A stretch of 64,000 bases of DNA. It comes from Pseudoalteromonas umbrosa (GTDB taxonomy: Bacteria > Pseudomonadota > Gammaproteobacteria > Enterobacterales > Alteromonadaceae). The notes below the pieces were generated by a model. The model had not been told where the DNA came from. It did no database searches and worked only from the letters and a program-made list of their open reading frames with translations. The DNA lies in assembly GCF_030125375.1 (NCBI RefSeq), contig NZ_JASJUU010000002.1, forward strand, positions 329,968 through 393,967, written 5' to 3'. Position 1 is the first letter of the stretch, and every line of letters begins with the position of its first letter. Of the stretch, positions 54,336 to 62,947 are shown piece by piece. The translations under genes were made by a program, and so were the position numbers.

Positions 54336-55025
54336 CTACCTGCTAACACTCTGCTTAAAGGGCAATACCTGCCCTTGTAAAGACTCAGAATGACTAACAA
54401 TTTGCGGCCAAAGTAATGACCATGCAAGCGTCATATTTGGCTTTGCCCATCCCCCTTTTAACTTATTTACTTTGATATTTAACCCAGCAGAACTAGGCAC
54501 CAGCTGCATAGATAGACTGACAGGAAGTGCGCCACCTTGCACCACGTTATGACGTAACAAACAACACATGCTTTGCCCAGTTTGCGCACTTAATAACAGA
54601 CGTTTTGCTTGATGAATTTGTACTTCTTGGTGCCATAACAACACACTGCTGCACACGCCACTTTTTAAACATTGCTCAGCCGCCCAAAGCGCTTCAATAG
54701 GTTTGGAAGTGGTCACCCCCCATATTAATTCTGTGGACATATTTTGATGCATCAATGCATGTGCATTCACATTAGCAGGAGGGTTTATCATCACACACAA
54801 ACGTGTTTGCGAACGAATAAAGGGCAGCAGTAGTTGCAGCTCACCAACGCCTGTTTCGCTTTGCATATCCACCACCCCTGGGAAAGGAAAGCCGCCATCA
54901 AGGTGATTATCTAATGCCTCATAGCCTGTGCTGTGCTTTTCACTCACGCACTGAGACAAGGGCGCATTATCGGTGCCTTGCCAAACAAGGTTCTGATGCT
55001 GTAAAAAATCAATTAAATTGGCCAT
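54336..55025 (-). CDS. imuA: ImuA (SulA/RecA-like) mutagenesis protein
   Basis: The 229 residues are typical of gammaproteobacterial ImuA: FPFPGVVDMQSETGVGELQLLLPFI, then LIWGVTTSKPIEALWAAEQCLKSGVCSSVLLWH and AKRLLLSAQTGQSMCCLLRH. The start at 55025 (MANLIDFLQHQN) places the LexA box 12 bases upstream. Longer in-frame starts at up to 55091 would run through the box and are rejected. It is the first gene of the SOS mutagenesis operon. Confidence 0.9.
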   Translation of the reverse strand: MANLIDFLQHQNLVWQGTDNAPLSQCVSEKHSTGYEALDNHLDGGFPFPGVVDMQSETGVGELQLLLPFIRSQTRLCVMINPPANVNAHALMHQNMSTELIWGVTTSKPIEALWAAEQCLKSGVCSSVLLWHQEVQIHQAKRLLLSAQTGQSMCCLLRHNVVQGGALPVSLSMQLVPSSAGLNIKVNKLKGGWAKPNMTLAWSLLWPQIVSHSESLQGQVLPFKQSVSR

Positions 55026-55036
55026 ATCACACACTT

Positions 55037-55056
55037 TACTGTATATATATACAGTA
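55037..55056. promoter_or_regulatory. LexA (SOS) box
   Basis: The core CTGTATATATATACAG (55039-55054) matches the LexA consensus CTGT-N8-ACAG exactly, and a TA on each side extends the palindrome to 20 bases. It sits just upstream of imuA and in the shared region with the divergent SRAP gene, so it may control both. Confidence 0.93.
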
Positions 55057-55159
55057 TTATAGATCATAACTAAAAGTGCAAGTATGATCATTTCTTATCA
55101 TTTACCGCTAAACTCAAGTGAGTATCACTGATGTGTGAAGTGGAACTGAGGAGTAAAAT

Positions 55160-55855
55160 ATGTGTGGCCGACTCAATATCACTGACGACCCATTTGTGAT
55201 CCAAATTCTATTGGATTTAGGCATTGAGAACCCAACGGAAAAAATACAGTTTTCACGCTTCAAACGGGCAACAGATAAGATAAGTATCGTATTTCAAGAA
55301 AATCATCAGCGTTTTCTCAGCGATGCCATTTGGTGGCTGTTACTATCAGAAACGGCGACAGGATTTAAACCTTCAAAATACACGTCGTTTAACAGCCGAT
55401 ACGACAAACTCAATGTGAAAGGCAGCGCAGCATACTCTTCATATAGGTACCGCCGCTGCATTGTGGTAGCAAAAGGGTTTGGTGAAACCCAATATAAACA
55501 TGGAAAGCCAATCCATTATCATGACTTTCAAGCGCACAATGCGGGATTGTGCTTCGCAGGATTATATAAAAAGTGGCTGCATCCAGTGACAGGCGAACAC
55601 ACGCTATCTTGCTCAATTATTACTCTCCCACCTCACCCGAAACTCACGCCTTTTCACGATAAAGCCAGTCCCTTGATATTGCCACAACAGCCTGAACTCC
55701 TTAATAAATGGTTAGATGAGCGCTATCATGAAGTCAGTGCATTTTCCCACCTACTTACACCATCTATGCCACAAACACTAATCGCTCAGCAAATTGATAA
55801 ACCAAGTTTGTATAACCCAGTCAGTGAAGAAATTATTATCGAACCTGATAGATAA
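55160..55855 (+). CDS. SRAP (YedK/HMCES-type) abasic-site processing protein
   Basis: The 231 residues have Cys2 directly after Met (MCGRLNITDD), the residue that forms the thiazolidine crosslink with abasic sites. Further SRAP blocks are FNSRYDKL, RCIVVAKGFGETQY, AGLCFAGLYKKW, CSIITLPPHPKLTPFHDKASPLIL and the late PVSEEIIIE. It shields single-stranded DNA abasic sites. It is divergent from imuA across the LexA box, and GAGGAG precedes its ATG. Confidence 0.92.
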   Translation: MCGRLNITDDPFVIQILLDLGIENPTEKIQFSRFKRATDKISIVFQENHQRFLSDAIWWLLLSETATGFKPSKYTSFNSRYDKLNVKGSAAYSSYRYRRCIVVAKGFGETQYKHGKPIHYHDFQAHNAGLCFAGLYKKWLHPVTGEHTLSCSIITLPPHPKLTPFHDKASPLILPQQPELLNKWLDERYHEVSAFSHLLTPSMPQTLIAQQIDKPSLYNPVSEEIIIEPDR

Positions 55856-56005
55856 CGCCTATTAACTGCATAAAAAACAGGCCCACCCATCAAAAAAAGC
55901 AATACTAAATCAGTATTTTTATTTTTTATTTAGAATAAATACTAAATATTTTATTTAATCTACCGACAAATGCCTTGAAGTTACAACTAAAATAAGGAAA
56001 GGAAA

Positions 56006-57535
56006 ATGAAAATTAAGCCTTTAGTGCTTGCTTTGGTCAGCGTATGTAGCAGTCAATCTTATGCTCAATCAGTCGCCCACCTCAACTTTGAACAGTCTCT
56101 GGAAAATATAAAGGTTAACTATGGCGATGTAACGTCTATCGCTAGGACAAATATCAGCCCTATCTCTGGAGAATACAGCCTGCAAGTGAACGCGCAGAGC
56201 CATTTTGAAATTGAGCGATCTTTCGAGCTTAATCAAACATTTTTACAATCTACGCCATTCAAAGTCAGCTTTGATGTGCAGCTACCAGAGCTTGCAAGTG
56301 CGCAATTTGCCCAAAACATTTTATTCTATTCCTCATTTACCATCGAGTTTAGCGATGGCAGTGAAATGCAAGTTTATGATTCTGATGCACATGTTGTCCC
56401 GCCACAAGCGCAAAGCGTCCACTCTTTTGACGCTAAAACCACACTGCCAAAAGGCAAAAAAATAAAACAAGTATCAGTGCAATGGAGCATGCATCTACTC
56501 GAAGAAATGCCCGTCATCTTTGACAATATTTCAGCCACATTAGGTGAAAACCAAGGTAAAGCCAGTACGGTGATCACTCACTTCCCCATTCAGGGTGACT
56601 TTGAGTCTGCTACACAGGCACAGTTGAATAAATATTTTATTGGTGCACCTTCGCTTATTCATCACCCAATAGCGTCAAGCCAAAATGCAGTGCAAATTAA
56701 TCCAGATGACAATGGGCGCTTCAGACTAAGATTTGAAAAAAACAACCTATTTATTGTCCATTCAACGCCAGACTACTTGGCCACATATATCACTGTACAT
56801 AACCCAGGCGATGAATCACTTGCAGTCAATTTTTCTGGTCGAGCAGATTTCACCAAAGAACTTTCAGGGACTGCGAATACCATCGCAAATTACAACACCC
56901 TCGTACTGGCTGCAAATGAAACAAGACGCGTACCTTTAGTGCTTGACTTCAGTGATGACTATTACACCTCAGCCATTTCATCTGTACATTTTGAAATTGA
57001 ATCAAACGATCACATTGTGATCGATGACATTGATATGTACAGTGCATCTACCAAAGTCGATGGAGCGATATATCAGGTATTCAATGATTATGAATCTGGC
57101 CAAATTGATTTCACAACACGCTATCCAGATGATGTCTCAATCGCCATTAACCAAGACGCACCACTTTATGGCGACAAGAGCCTTGCAATCTCTCTATCAC
57201 CATGGCGACAAGCAAGTTACTCACATTTTATCCCTTGGGGCCAAGAGATATTTGCAAGTCAGATCCACACGCAATTAGACCTCAATGCCACCCAAGCAGA
57301 TTATGGAAAACCAATCCAAGTGTGTACGGATGTTTATTACCACGGCGGGGAACGCGCTTCATTTTGTGAAGAGCGCACATTGGGTAAAGGCAACTTCCAA
57401 ATAAACGAGCTATATCAGCTTGACCAAAGTAAAGCACTATATCGTTTATTAGTTAGAGTCAGATCATTTAGCAGCTCACCAGCTACAGTAAATGTTGATA
57501 ATTTCTCATTAAAGTACTGGCGTCATTTTCAGTAA
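56006..57535 (+). CDS. exported protein of unknown function
   Basis: The 509 residues have a signal peptide ending near SYAQ-SVAHLNFEQ. The mature part reads as a series of beta-sandwich segments, each with a jelly-roll-like opening (AHLNFEQSLE, FPIQGDFESAT, QVFNDYESGQID) and a shared NIS or NVDNFSL-type closing strand (FDNISATLG, IDDIDMYS, VDNFSLKYWRHF). This suggests three carbohydrate-binding-like domains. No catalytic domain is seen. AAGGAAAGG precedes the ATG. A decayed copy of its 3' end lies at 59085-59223. Confidence 0.7.
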   Translation: MKIKPLVLALVSVCSSQSYAQSVAHLNFEQSLENIKVNYGDVTSIARTNISPISGEYSLQVNAQSHFEIERSFELNQTFLQSTPFKVSFDVQLPELASAQFAQNILFYSSFTIEFSDGSEMQVYDSDAHVVPPQAQSVHSFDAKTTLPKGKKIKQVSVQWSMHLLEEMPVIFDNISATLGENQGKASTVITHFPIQGDFESATQAQLNKYFIGAPSLIHHPIASSQNAVQINPDDNGRFRLRFEKNNLFIVHSTPDYLATYITVHNPGDESLAVNFSGRADFTKELSGTANTIANYNTLVLAANETRRVPLVLDFSDDYYTSAISSVHFEIESNDHIVIDDIDMYSASTKVDGAIYQVFNDYESGQIDFTTRYPDDVSIAINQDAPLYGDKSLAISLSPWRQASYSHFIPWGQEIFASQIHTQLDLNATQADYGKPIQVCTDVYYHGGERASFCEERTLGKGNFQINELYQLDQSKALYRLLVRVRSFSSSPATVNVDNFSLKYWRHFQ

Positions 57536-57560
57536 AGTATAAACACTATTTTTCTTGAAT

Positions 57561-57600
57561 AAACAAAAATTAGAGCCTGTAAACTTCGTTTTTGTTTTTC
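57561..57600 (+). terminator. possible AT-only terminator
   Basis: AAACAAAAA and TTTTTGTTT flank a 19-base loop 26 bases after the stop at 57535, followed by TTTC. The stem is A-T only and so may be weak. Confidence 0.35.
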
Positions 57601-57818
57601 TTATATAGGTGTTATTTCACTAAGCGATACGCCTGAGCAAATTGTATTCTTCCAACTTGCTCAGGTGCAGCGTTACAGGGCACAGACAAAACATTATTAG
57701 TTAAGCCTGGCAATAAGGGATAACCCAAATGATATGAGTTTTAGCACTTATAAAAGTGATTACTTTCCAATTTTGCAGGGCTTATCAAACTCTGCTTATC
57801 AATTCATTTTAAGATCAT

Positions 57819-58511
57819 TTAAAATGCGAAACTTATCTTTGAAGGATCTTCAGTAGCAATATAGACTGCCCTCACTTTATCTTCGTTATCCGGTACATTC
57901 TTATATTGTTCGAAGATATAGTTTTTGGCAAACTCAGCGATGTGAGTAAATTGGTTTTCTGGGTCATCGACACTATATGTAAACTCTAGGGCACACACAC
58001 TGGCCGCACACTCCAGTTCATAACTCGTTATTCCCTCTACTGTCAGCAGTTTGTTTTCCAAAGCTATTTTCCTTTCTTCGGCTTGCTCTGTGTATTCAAC
58101 GTTGCGCATTTCATTGAATAATTCCTGAAAATCGTTTGCAAAAACATCATCAATTGTTTGCTTTGAAACAGCTGGAAATTGGTGTTCACCGATTAGAAAG
58201 CGTTGTTCAAATACAGTTGCCTTTAAATCTTGATTACTTACTTCATCACGCTTAATAGCTTCATTGTCACTTATATTAATAGCTTCATTGTCACTTATAT
58301 TAATAGCTTCATTGTCATTTATTTTTGGGGTATGGGGTGAAGAAGCAATCACAGCCATATCATCAACAGAATGAGTGATTTGTTGTTTCAAGCTCTCACC
58401 AGTGGCACCCCCAGTGTTTTGCTGGGAAGTAACCTCAGGCGTTGAGTTATAAATAAAAACAAAAGACGTTATTGCAAAAATAACCGAAGTAGTGATGACA
58501 ATTCCCTTCAT
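57819..58511 (-). CDS. membrane-anchored protein with short tandem repeats, unknown
   Basis: The 230 residues have an N-terminal hydrophobic anchor (VITTSVIFAITSFVFIY), then a polar linker with NDNEAINIS, DNEAINIS and DNEAIKR in tandem (about residues 65-88). A C-terminal domain follows with a Cys pair in ECAASVCALEF and strands TYSVDDPENQ and VRAVYIATED. AAGGAG is 5 bases before the ATG. The family is not recognised. Confidence 0.65.
   Translation of the reverse strand: MKGIVITTSVIFAITSFVFIYNSTPEVTSQQNTGGATGESLKQQITHSVDDMAVIASSPHTPKINDNEAINISDNEAINISDNEAIKRDEVSNQDLKATVFEQRFLIGEHQFPAVSKQTIDDVFANDFQELFNEMRNVEYTEQAEERKIALENKLLTVEGITSYELECAASVCALEFTYSVDDPENQFTHIAEFAKNYIFEQYKNVPDNEDKVRAVYIATEDPSKISFAF
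58252..58321 (-). repeat. three in-frame 24-bp repeats
   Basis: Units at 58252-58275, 58276-58299 and 58300-58321 (the last is shortened and slightly changed) encode the DNEAINIS repeats. The first two are identical at base level, which suggests recent slippage. Confidence 0.9.
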
Positions 58512-58900
58512 AAAAACTCCTTTACATTTTATAAAGCCTTACGGCTATATCAAACTAACATATTGAGAATATCTAACTTGATGAGGTTCACATTTGATAT
58601 TCATGCTTTCGGAAGCGCAAAATATTACATGACTGTATTTGCTTTAAGTAAAGAAAGCACAACAGTTGATATTACGATTCCAATAGATGCAGGCACCATC
58701 AAGCTACCCAATACCATCCCATGAATTCTCAAAGTAAACAAAAAGAAACAAGATGTTACTTTTCAACCCGCTTGATGTAAAGATATTATTAGGCCTCTCG
58801 GTTTTAGTATGTACTATGTTTTGATTTAGAACAAAGCTCTTAAACTGCCTCAACAGGGTATTTTATATGCATATCAAATTACAAAATATAAATTAATTAG

Positions 58901-59068
58901 ATAAGCTTTGATATTATCATCATCCTATACAAACCTGTTTATGCCCAAAATGCGATCCACCTTTCACCGCCCAAAGCCAAAACATATAATCAAAGTGATA
59001 GAATAATAAAAGGCTTGTTCATTGTCGCTGGCTTGCTTACTGGGTCAATTTTGTTCATCATTAAGTAA
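58901..59068 (+). pseudogene. possible vestige or unannotated tail-anchored ORF
   Basis: The frame between stops TAG (58898-58900) and TAA (59066-59068) reads ISFDIIIILYKPVYAQNAI, then HLSPPKAKTYNQSDRI, then a membrane-like end KGLFIVAGLLTGSILFIIK. It looks like a short protein with hydrophobic ends, but it has no ATG/GTG start at the front. It may be a remnant. Confidence 0.25.
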
Positions 59069-59084
59069 GTTTTAGAGCAAAGCT

Positions 59085-59223
59085 GCTTTCAATAAAACAA
59101 ACTATTTACGCTAACTAAAAGCAAGCGAGATATCGATTATTAGTTATATCAAGATAATTCACCAGCTCACCAGTTACGATATATATTAATAATCTTTCAT
59201 TAAAATACTGGAATAAATTTTAA
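59085..59223 (+). pseudogene. decayed 3' end of a paralogue of the exported protein at 56006
   Basis: The last 20 codons (59164-59223) read SSPVTIYINNLSLKYWNKF and stop, against SSPATVNVDNFSLKYWRHFQ and stop at the end of the 56006 gene. About 73 percent of bases agree by eye over 63 positions. Resemblance continues upstream to about 59131 (YRLLVISR against YRLLVRVR), with an in-frame stop (TAA at 59155) and then a 1-base indel. More weakly it reaches about 59085. A terminator follows at 59279. It is a remnant of a former tandem copy. Confidence 0.75.
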
Positions 59224-59278
59224 TAAGCTTTCAGTATTTAATTGGCTTACCAAGCAATTAACTTCGGCATTTAAAAAC

Positions 59279-59308
59279 AAAAAGCGGCACCATCAGGCGC
59301 CGCTTTTT
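59279..59308. terminator. bidirectional terminator
   Basis: AAAAAGCGGC (59279-59288) pairs perfectly with GCCGCTTTTT (59299-59308). It follows the decayed paralogue end by 56 bases, as expected for its former terminator. Confidence 0.85.
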
Positions 59309-59635
59309 AGCAAATTTCATTTTTTTAACACGATAAATTCAAATTAACTTTGACTTATCGTACCGTAACCACTTACACACATTGTGCAAAAATGCTTCCT
59401 GCCGACTTGAATTAAACTCTCAATAGGCAAGTCAACTTTCTTGTTATTCAATTAAGCGAATTTGTGATTTTTAGTTTTAACTTATTTGCAAAATCCTTTT
59501 ATTTTGCAACTTTGTAAAAGTATGCGGAAAATACAATTACCAGCTAAAAATAACCAAAATTAACGACAAACACAAGCAAACAACGAACAAATAAAAAAAT
59601 AAAAAACGTTTATAAATAAAATAATAAAACCCAAA

Positions 59636-59675
59636 TTTTCATCATGTTACAAACATTTTTTCATCTTTCACAAGT
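59636..59675 (+). promoter_or_regulatory. possible PhoB-type direct repeats upstream of phoD-like gene
   Basis: TTTTCATC occurs at 59636-59643 and again at 59658-59665, exactly 22 bases (two 11-base steps) apart, with TTACAAAC in the intermediate register. Pho boxes are 11-base-period repeats of CTGTCAT-like half-sites. The match is partial. Confidence 0.3.
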
Positions 59676-59834
59676 CTAAAAAAAGACCCTAGACATAATT
59701 TTGCCATGTTTCTGACAACGCAGTTTCACTTTTGGGAAATACACTGCTTTTTGTCAAGCAGGAAGCACCCCACTTACATATCTCTAAGGGCCAAATCAGC
59801 AGGGAGGACGAATAATAATTTTTTAGGAATTACA

Positions 59835-61550
59835 ATGAAGCAATCTAAATTAGCATGCGCAAGCATACTTTTAGGTAGTATGAGTTTACATACCATCGCC
59901 GCCCCTGAAGTACCTTATGAGCAATGCCAATCCAACTTTAGCTACCAACTTGCTCGCTATCAAGGCACTACAGATAAGAATAATAGTAATAGCCAGTGGT
60001 GCTATTTAAAACAAGCTATCGATGGGCAAACTTGGGGAAATGTTCGTACTGAAACCATCCCTGAATTCAAAACAGTATCTGGAAAATCATGCCAAACACC
60101 TTCCATATTTCAAGGTGAGCGCTTTTATGGTTGTGCGACCATTAACAACGATGAGCCATGGTGCTATACCGATGAGCAAGGAAGTTGGGAAGCATGCGCC
60201 CCCGTTGAAAATGAACCGCTGTTGTCACATACCCACCCTCAAGCAAGTAAACGCCTAGACAGAGTTGCACTGGGCTCGTGCTTTAAAACCAAAGGTGATA
60301 TGCCTCAAGCGCTGGCCAAATTAATTTCACATCAGCCAGATTTATTTCTTTGGTTAGGTGACAACATTTATGCTGATACCACAGATATGGATACCATGCG
60401 GCAAAAATATGATGATAAAAAGCGTAACATCGATTATCAAAAGTTTTTGGCTGCAAAAATTCCTGTCATGGCAACATGGGATGATCATGATTACGGCGCG
60501 AATAACGATGGAAAACATTATCCACAGCGTGTCGCAAGCCAAAAGGAGTATCTTCGCCACTTTGATGCACCAGCAAATGATCCAAGGTTAAATGGACAAG
60601 CTGGCGTTTACGAGGCAAAAATGCTCGGCCCTGCAAATGAGCGTACCCATGTGATCACTTTGGATGCCCGTTATTTCCGCTCGCCGACATTTACCAACTA
60701 TGGTACCTGTGAAGGAGATAAAACCACCATATTAGGTGAGCAACAATGGCAGTGGCTTGAGCAACAGCTCAATACGCCGTCTGAGATAAAGCTCATTGCC
60801 AGTGGTATTCAGTTCTTACCACCGCTTTATCAAGGTCGCAGTCGAGATAAATATTGTGCATATGGTGATGGACAACAATTCGAACAAGCCATTGCTGAGC
60901 TTAATGAAATAGGTCTGTCTGGAACCAGCTACGAATCTTGGGCAGAAGTGCCGACAGAACGCGCTAAACTACTGCGTTTAGTACAAAAGTCGATAAATTC
61001 AGGCAAGACCAAAGCGGTTATATTCCTCTCCGGCGATCAGCATTGGGGCGAGTTGTTACAAAAAACAATTCCAAAAAGCGCAGAACATGGCGATGCTGTC
61101 ACTGTCTATGAAGTCACCGCCTCAGGTTTTGGTCAAAATTGGCCATATCACATTGAAAACCCGTTAAGACTCCCTGTTTATGCGGATACCAAAGGCAGTG
61201 GCCAATATGACCAAGCTTGTCAATTCCCATTCACTTATGGAGGAACCACCTATCGAGGCTGTACCACAAAAGATCATGACCTGCCTTGGTGTTACACCCA
61301 AGTGGATAGCAATGGTAAAGGTATTGCTGGAGAATGGGGGAACTGTGCGCCTTCAGGTGCAACTATTCCTACAGGCCAAGTTGGTATTGTCAGTGATAAC
61401 GTTAGTAACTTAACCACCAGCGACAGGCATCTCATTAATAAGTCTGGTAGCAACTATGGAATGGTTGATATCGACTGGCAAAACAAACAAATTAAGCTGT
61501 CGATTCAGACGACTGAAGAAGAAGCGGTATCGACCATCATCAACTTCTAA
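59835..61550 (+). CDS. PhoD-like phosphatase with fibronectin type II modules
   Basis: The 571-residue exported protein has a signal peptide ending near HTIAAP. Residues about 86-121 form a four-Cys kringle-like FN2 module (C86, C100, C110, C121; PWCYT), preceded by a two-Cys degenerate one (QCQSNFSY, QWCYL). The PhoD core begins at RVALGSCFKTKGD and has WLGDNIYADTTD, ATWDDHDYG and LSGDQHWGEL as metal and catalytic blocks. A second, textbook FN2 module lies at about 462-504 (CQFPFTYGG, YRGCT, PWCYT, WGNC), before the last core strands NYGMVDIDWQNKQIKLSI. It is probably a secreted phosphodiesterase or monoesterase. The start at 59835 is fixed by the signal peptide; the frame is open to 59706. 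Confidence 0.85.
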   Translation: MKQSKLACASILLGSMSLHTIAAPEVPYEQCQSNFSYQLARYQGTTDKNNSNSQWCYLKQAIDGQTWGNVRTETIPEFKTVSGKSCQTPSIFQGERFYGCATINNDEPWCYTDEQGSWEACAPVENEPLLSHTHPQASKRLDRVALGSCFKTKGDMPQALAKLISHQPDLFLWLGDNIYADTTDMDTMRQKYDDKKRNIDYQKFLAAKIPVMATWDDHDYGANNDGKHYPQRVASQKEYLRHFDAPANDPRLNGQAGVYEAKMLGPANERTHVITLDARYFRSPTFTNYGTCEGDKTTILGEQQWQWLEQQLNTPSEIKLIASGIQFLPPLYQGRSRDKYCAYGDGQQFEQAIAELNEIGLSGTSYESWAEVPTERAKLLRLVQKSINSGKTKAVIFLSGDQHWGELLQKTIPKSAEHGDAVTVYEVTASGFGQNWPYHIENPLRLPVYADTKGSGQYDQACQFPFTYGGTTYRGCTTKDHDLPWCYTQVDSNGKGIAGEWGNCAPSGATIPTGQVGIVSDNVSNLTTSDRHLINKSGSNYGMVDIDWQNKQIKLSIQTTEEEAVSTIINF

Positions 61551-61552
61551 TT

Positions 61553-61583
61553 CATAAAAAAAAGCTCCCATCACAGGAGCTTT
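61553..61583. terminator. terminator shared by phoD-like and MFS genes
   Basis: AAAGCTCC (61561-61568) pairs with GGAGCTTT (61576-61583). An A run at 61554-61563 gives a U tract on the minus strand, so it mainly ends the MFS transcript. Confidence 0.8.
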
Positions 61584-61608
61584 AATCCTTGGCACTTTAA
61601 CTTACTTC

Positions 61609-62817
61609 CTATTCACTTGCACTTTCTGCTAACTTGTAAAGGTAAAGTGCTTTTACACTGGCAATCGCCATCGCAATGAACAACACAGCCCCATTACCCC
61701 AATCAAGCAGTACACCACCAACAAGTGGTGCAAATGCAAAACCCAATGAACATAAACCAGCAGCACCAAAATAACTCGCTTTTAAATGGGAGGGTGCCAT
61801 ACGGTCAATATGAATATTGATATTTGAAAACATAATGGCTTCACTGAAACTCAATACTGCGATAGCGCCGATCCATCCCCAAAACCCATCAACCGGATTC
61901 AGTGCCATCATCACTTGCGATAAAACCAGAATACCACCACCACAATATAGGCGAGACTGAATGCTCCAATTGCGCATCACATGTAATAAAGGAAATTGGA
62001 AAATAACAATGACCAATGAGTTGGTAATAATCAAACTTGAAACAAGTACTGCAAGCTCAGGAACCTCAGCTCGAGTCAGATACTGAACTAAGCTTGAATC
62101 GCCCTGTCCATATACCAAATACACTAGGAATGTCGCCAATAAAACCCATAAAAAACGCGTGTCTTGACGCAAAATAGCAAGCCAAGATTTAAAGCTCGGC
62201 ACCTGAGCTTGCTGCGCATTGTCCTCGTTTTTCACTGCACTTGATTGCTTTAAAATTAGTGAAAGTAACAGTCCTAAGTACGCAAATGCAGTGTAAATAA
62301 AGCTAAACTGTTCACCATTGAGTCCAGCCCATAGACCAAACAGTGGACCAATTGCCGCGCCCACATTCACTAAAAAGTACAATAAATGCAAGGCAAGCTC
62401 TCTATCTTGGCCATTGCTGAGTTCATCACTTAATAGTGCTTTACTTGGTGCATCCCACAACGTTCTGGGCATACATGCAAAAAAGACGGCGAGGCAAAAT
62501 GTCCATAGCTGATCTGCTAATGCTAGCGCTGTAAAAGCGAGCACACCAACGATAGCTGCCGTGTATAACAACGCAAATCGACCAAATCTATCCGCTAGAT
62601 TACCCGTATAAAAACCAAGTAATACCGCAAACACCGCAGATCCTGTGAGCAGTACACCGACCTCTGTGGCACTTAAGCCATATTTGCTGTAAAGAATTAC
62701 CGCGAGAAAGGGCCAAACCATATAGTAGCTGGCTCTTACAAAAAAATTACCAAGTAACATGACCCATACGAGCGGCGTGAATCGACCTATTTGCGAAGAG
62801 ACTTGAGTGAGTTCCAT
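61609..62817 (-). CDS. MFS transporter
   Basis: The 402 residues have about 12 hydrophobic segments. The MFS motif A between TM2 and TM3 is GFYTGNLADRFGRFALL. A long cytoplasmic loop in the middle has SSAVKNEDNAQQAQVPSFKSWLAILRQ. It is related to the MdtH-like drug exporters, but the substrate is not predictable. AGGAT precedes the ATG. Confidence 0.9.
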   Translation of the reverse strand: MELTQVSSQIGRFTPLVWVMLLGNFFVRASYYMVWPFLAVILYSKYGLSATEVGVLLTGSAVFAVLLGFYTGNLADRFGRFALLYTAAIVGVLAFTALALADQLWTFCLAVFFACMPRTLWDAPSKALLSDELSNGQDRELALHLLYFLVNVGAAIGPLFGLWAGLNGEQFSFIYTAFAYLGLLLSLILKQSSAVKNEDNAQQAQVPSFKSWLAILRQDTRFLWVLLATFLVYLVYGQGDSSLVQYLTRAEVPELAVLVSSLIITNSLVIVIFQFPLLHVMRNWSIQSRLYCGGGILVLSQVMMALNPVDGFWGWIGAIAVLSFSEAIMFSNINIHIDRMAPSHLKASYFGAAGLCSLGFAFAPLVGGVLLDWGNGAVLFIAMAIASVKALYLYKLAESASE

Positions 62818-62947
62818 TTGAATATCCTGCTGTTTATTATTTATTTTTCACGGCCAGACTAAAACCTCAAGTTAAGTTCAGGTAAAGGTGTTTTTTTATT
62901 TTTTCTAAAAAATCCCCCGCAGATTAACAAACGGGGGGAATGCGCTT

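Larger units (their letters stand above)
58512..59834. other. gene-poor stretch, 1.3 kb
   Basis: It contains the two vestiges (58901-59068 and 59085-59223), a terminator (59279-59308) and the upstream region of the PhoD-like gene. The part from 59520 to 59640 is strongly A-rich. No intact gene is visible. Confidence 0.7.

Noticed and set aside
59706..59834. N-terminal extension of the PhoD-like protein
   Set aside because: The signal peptide begins at 59835, behind its own TTAGGAAT ribosome site.
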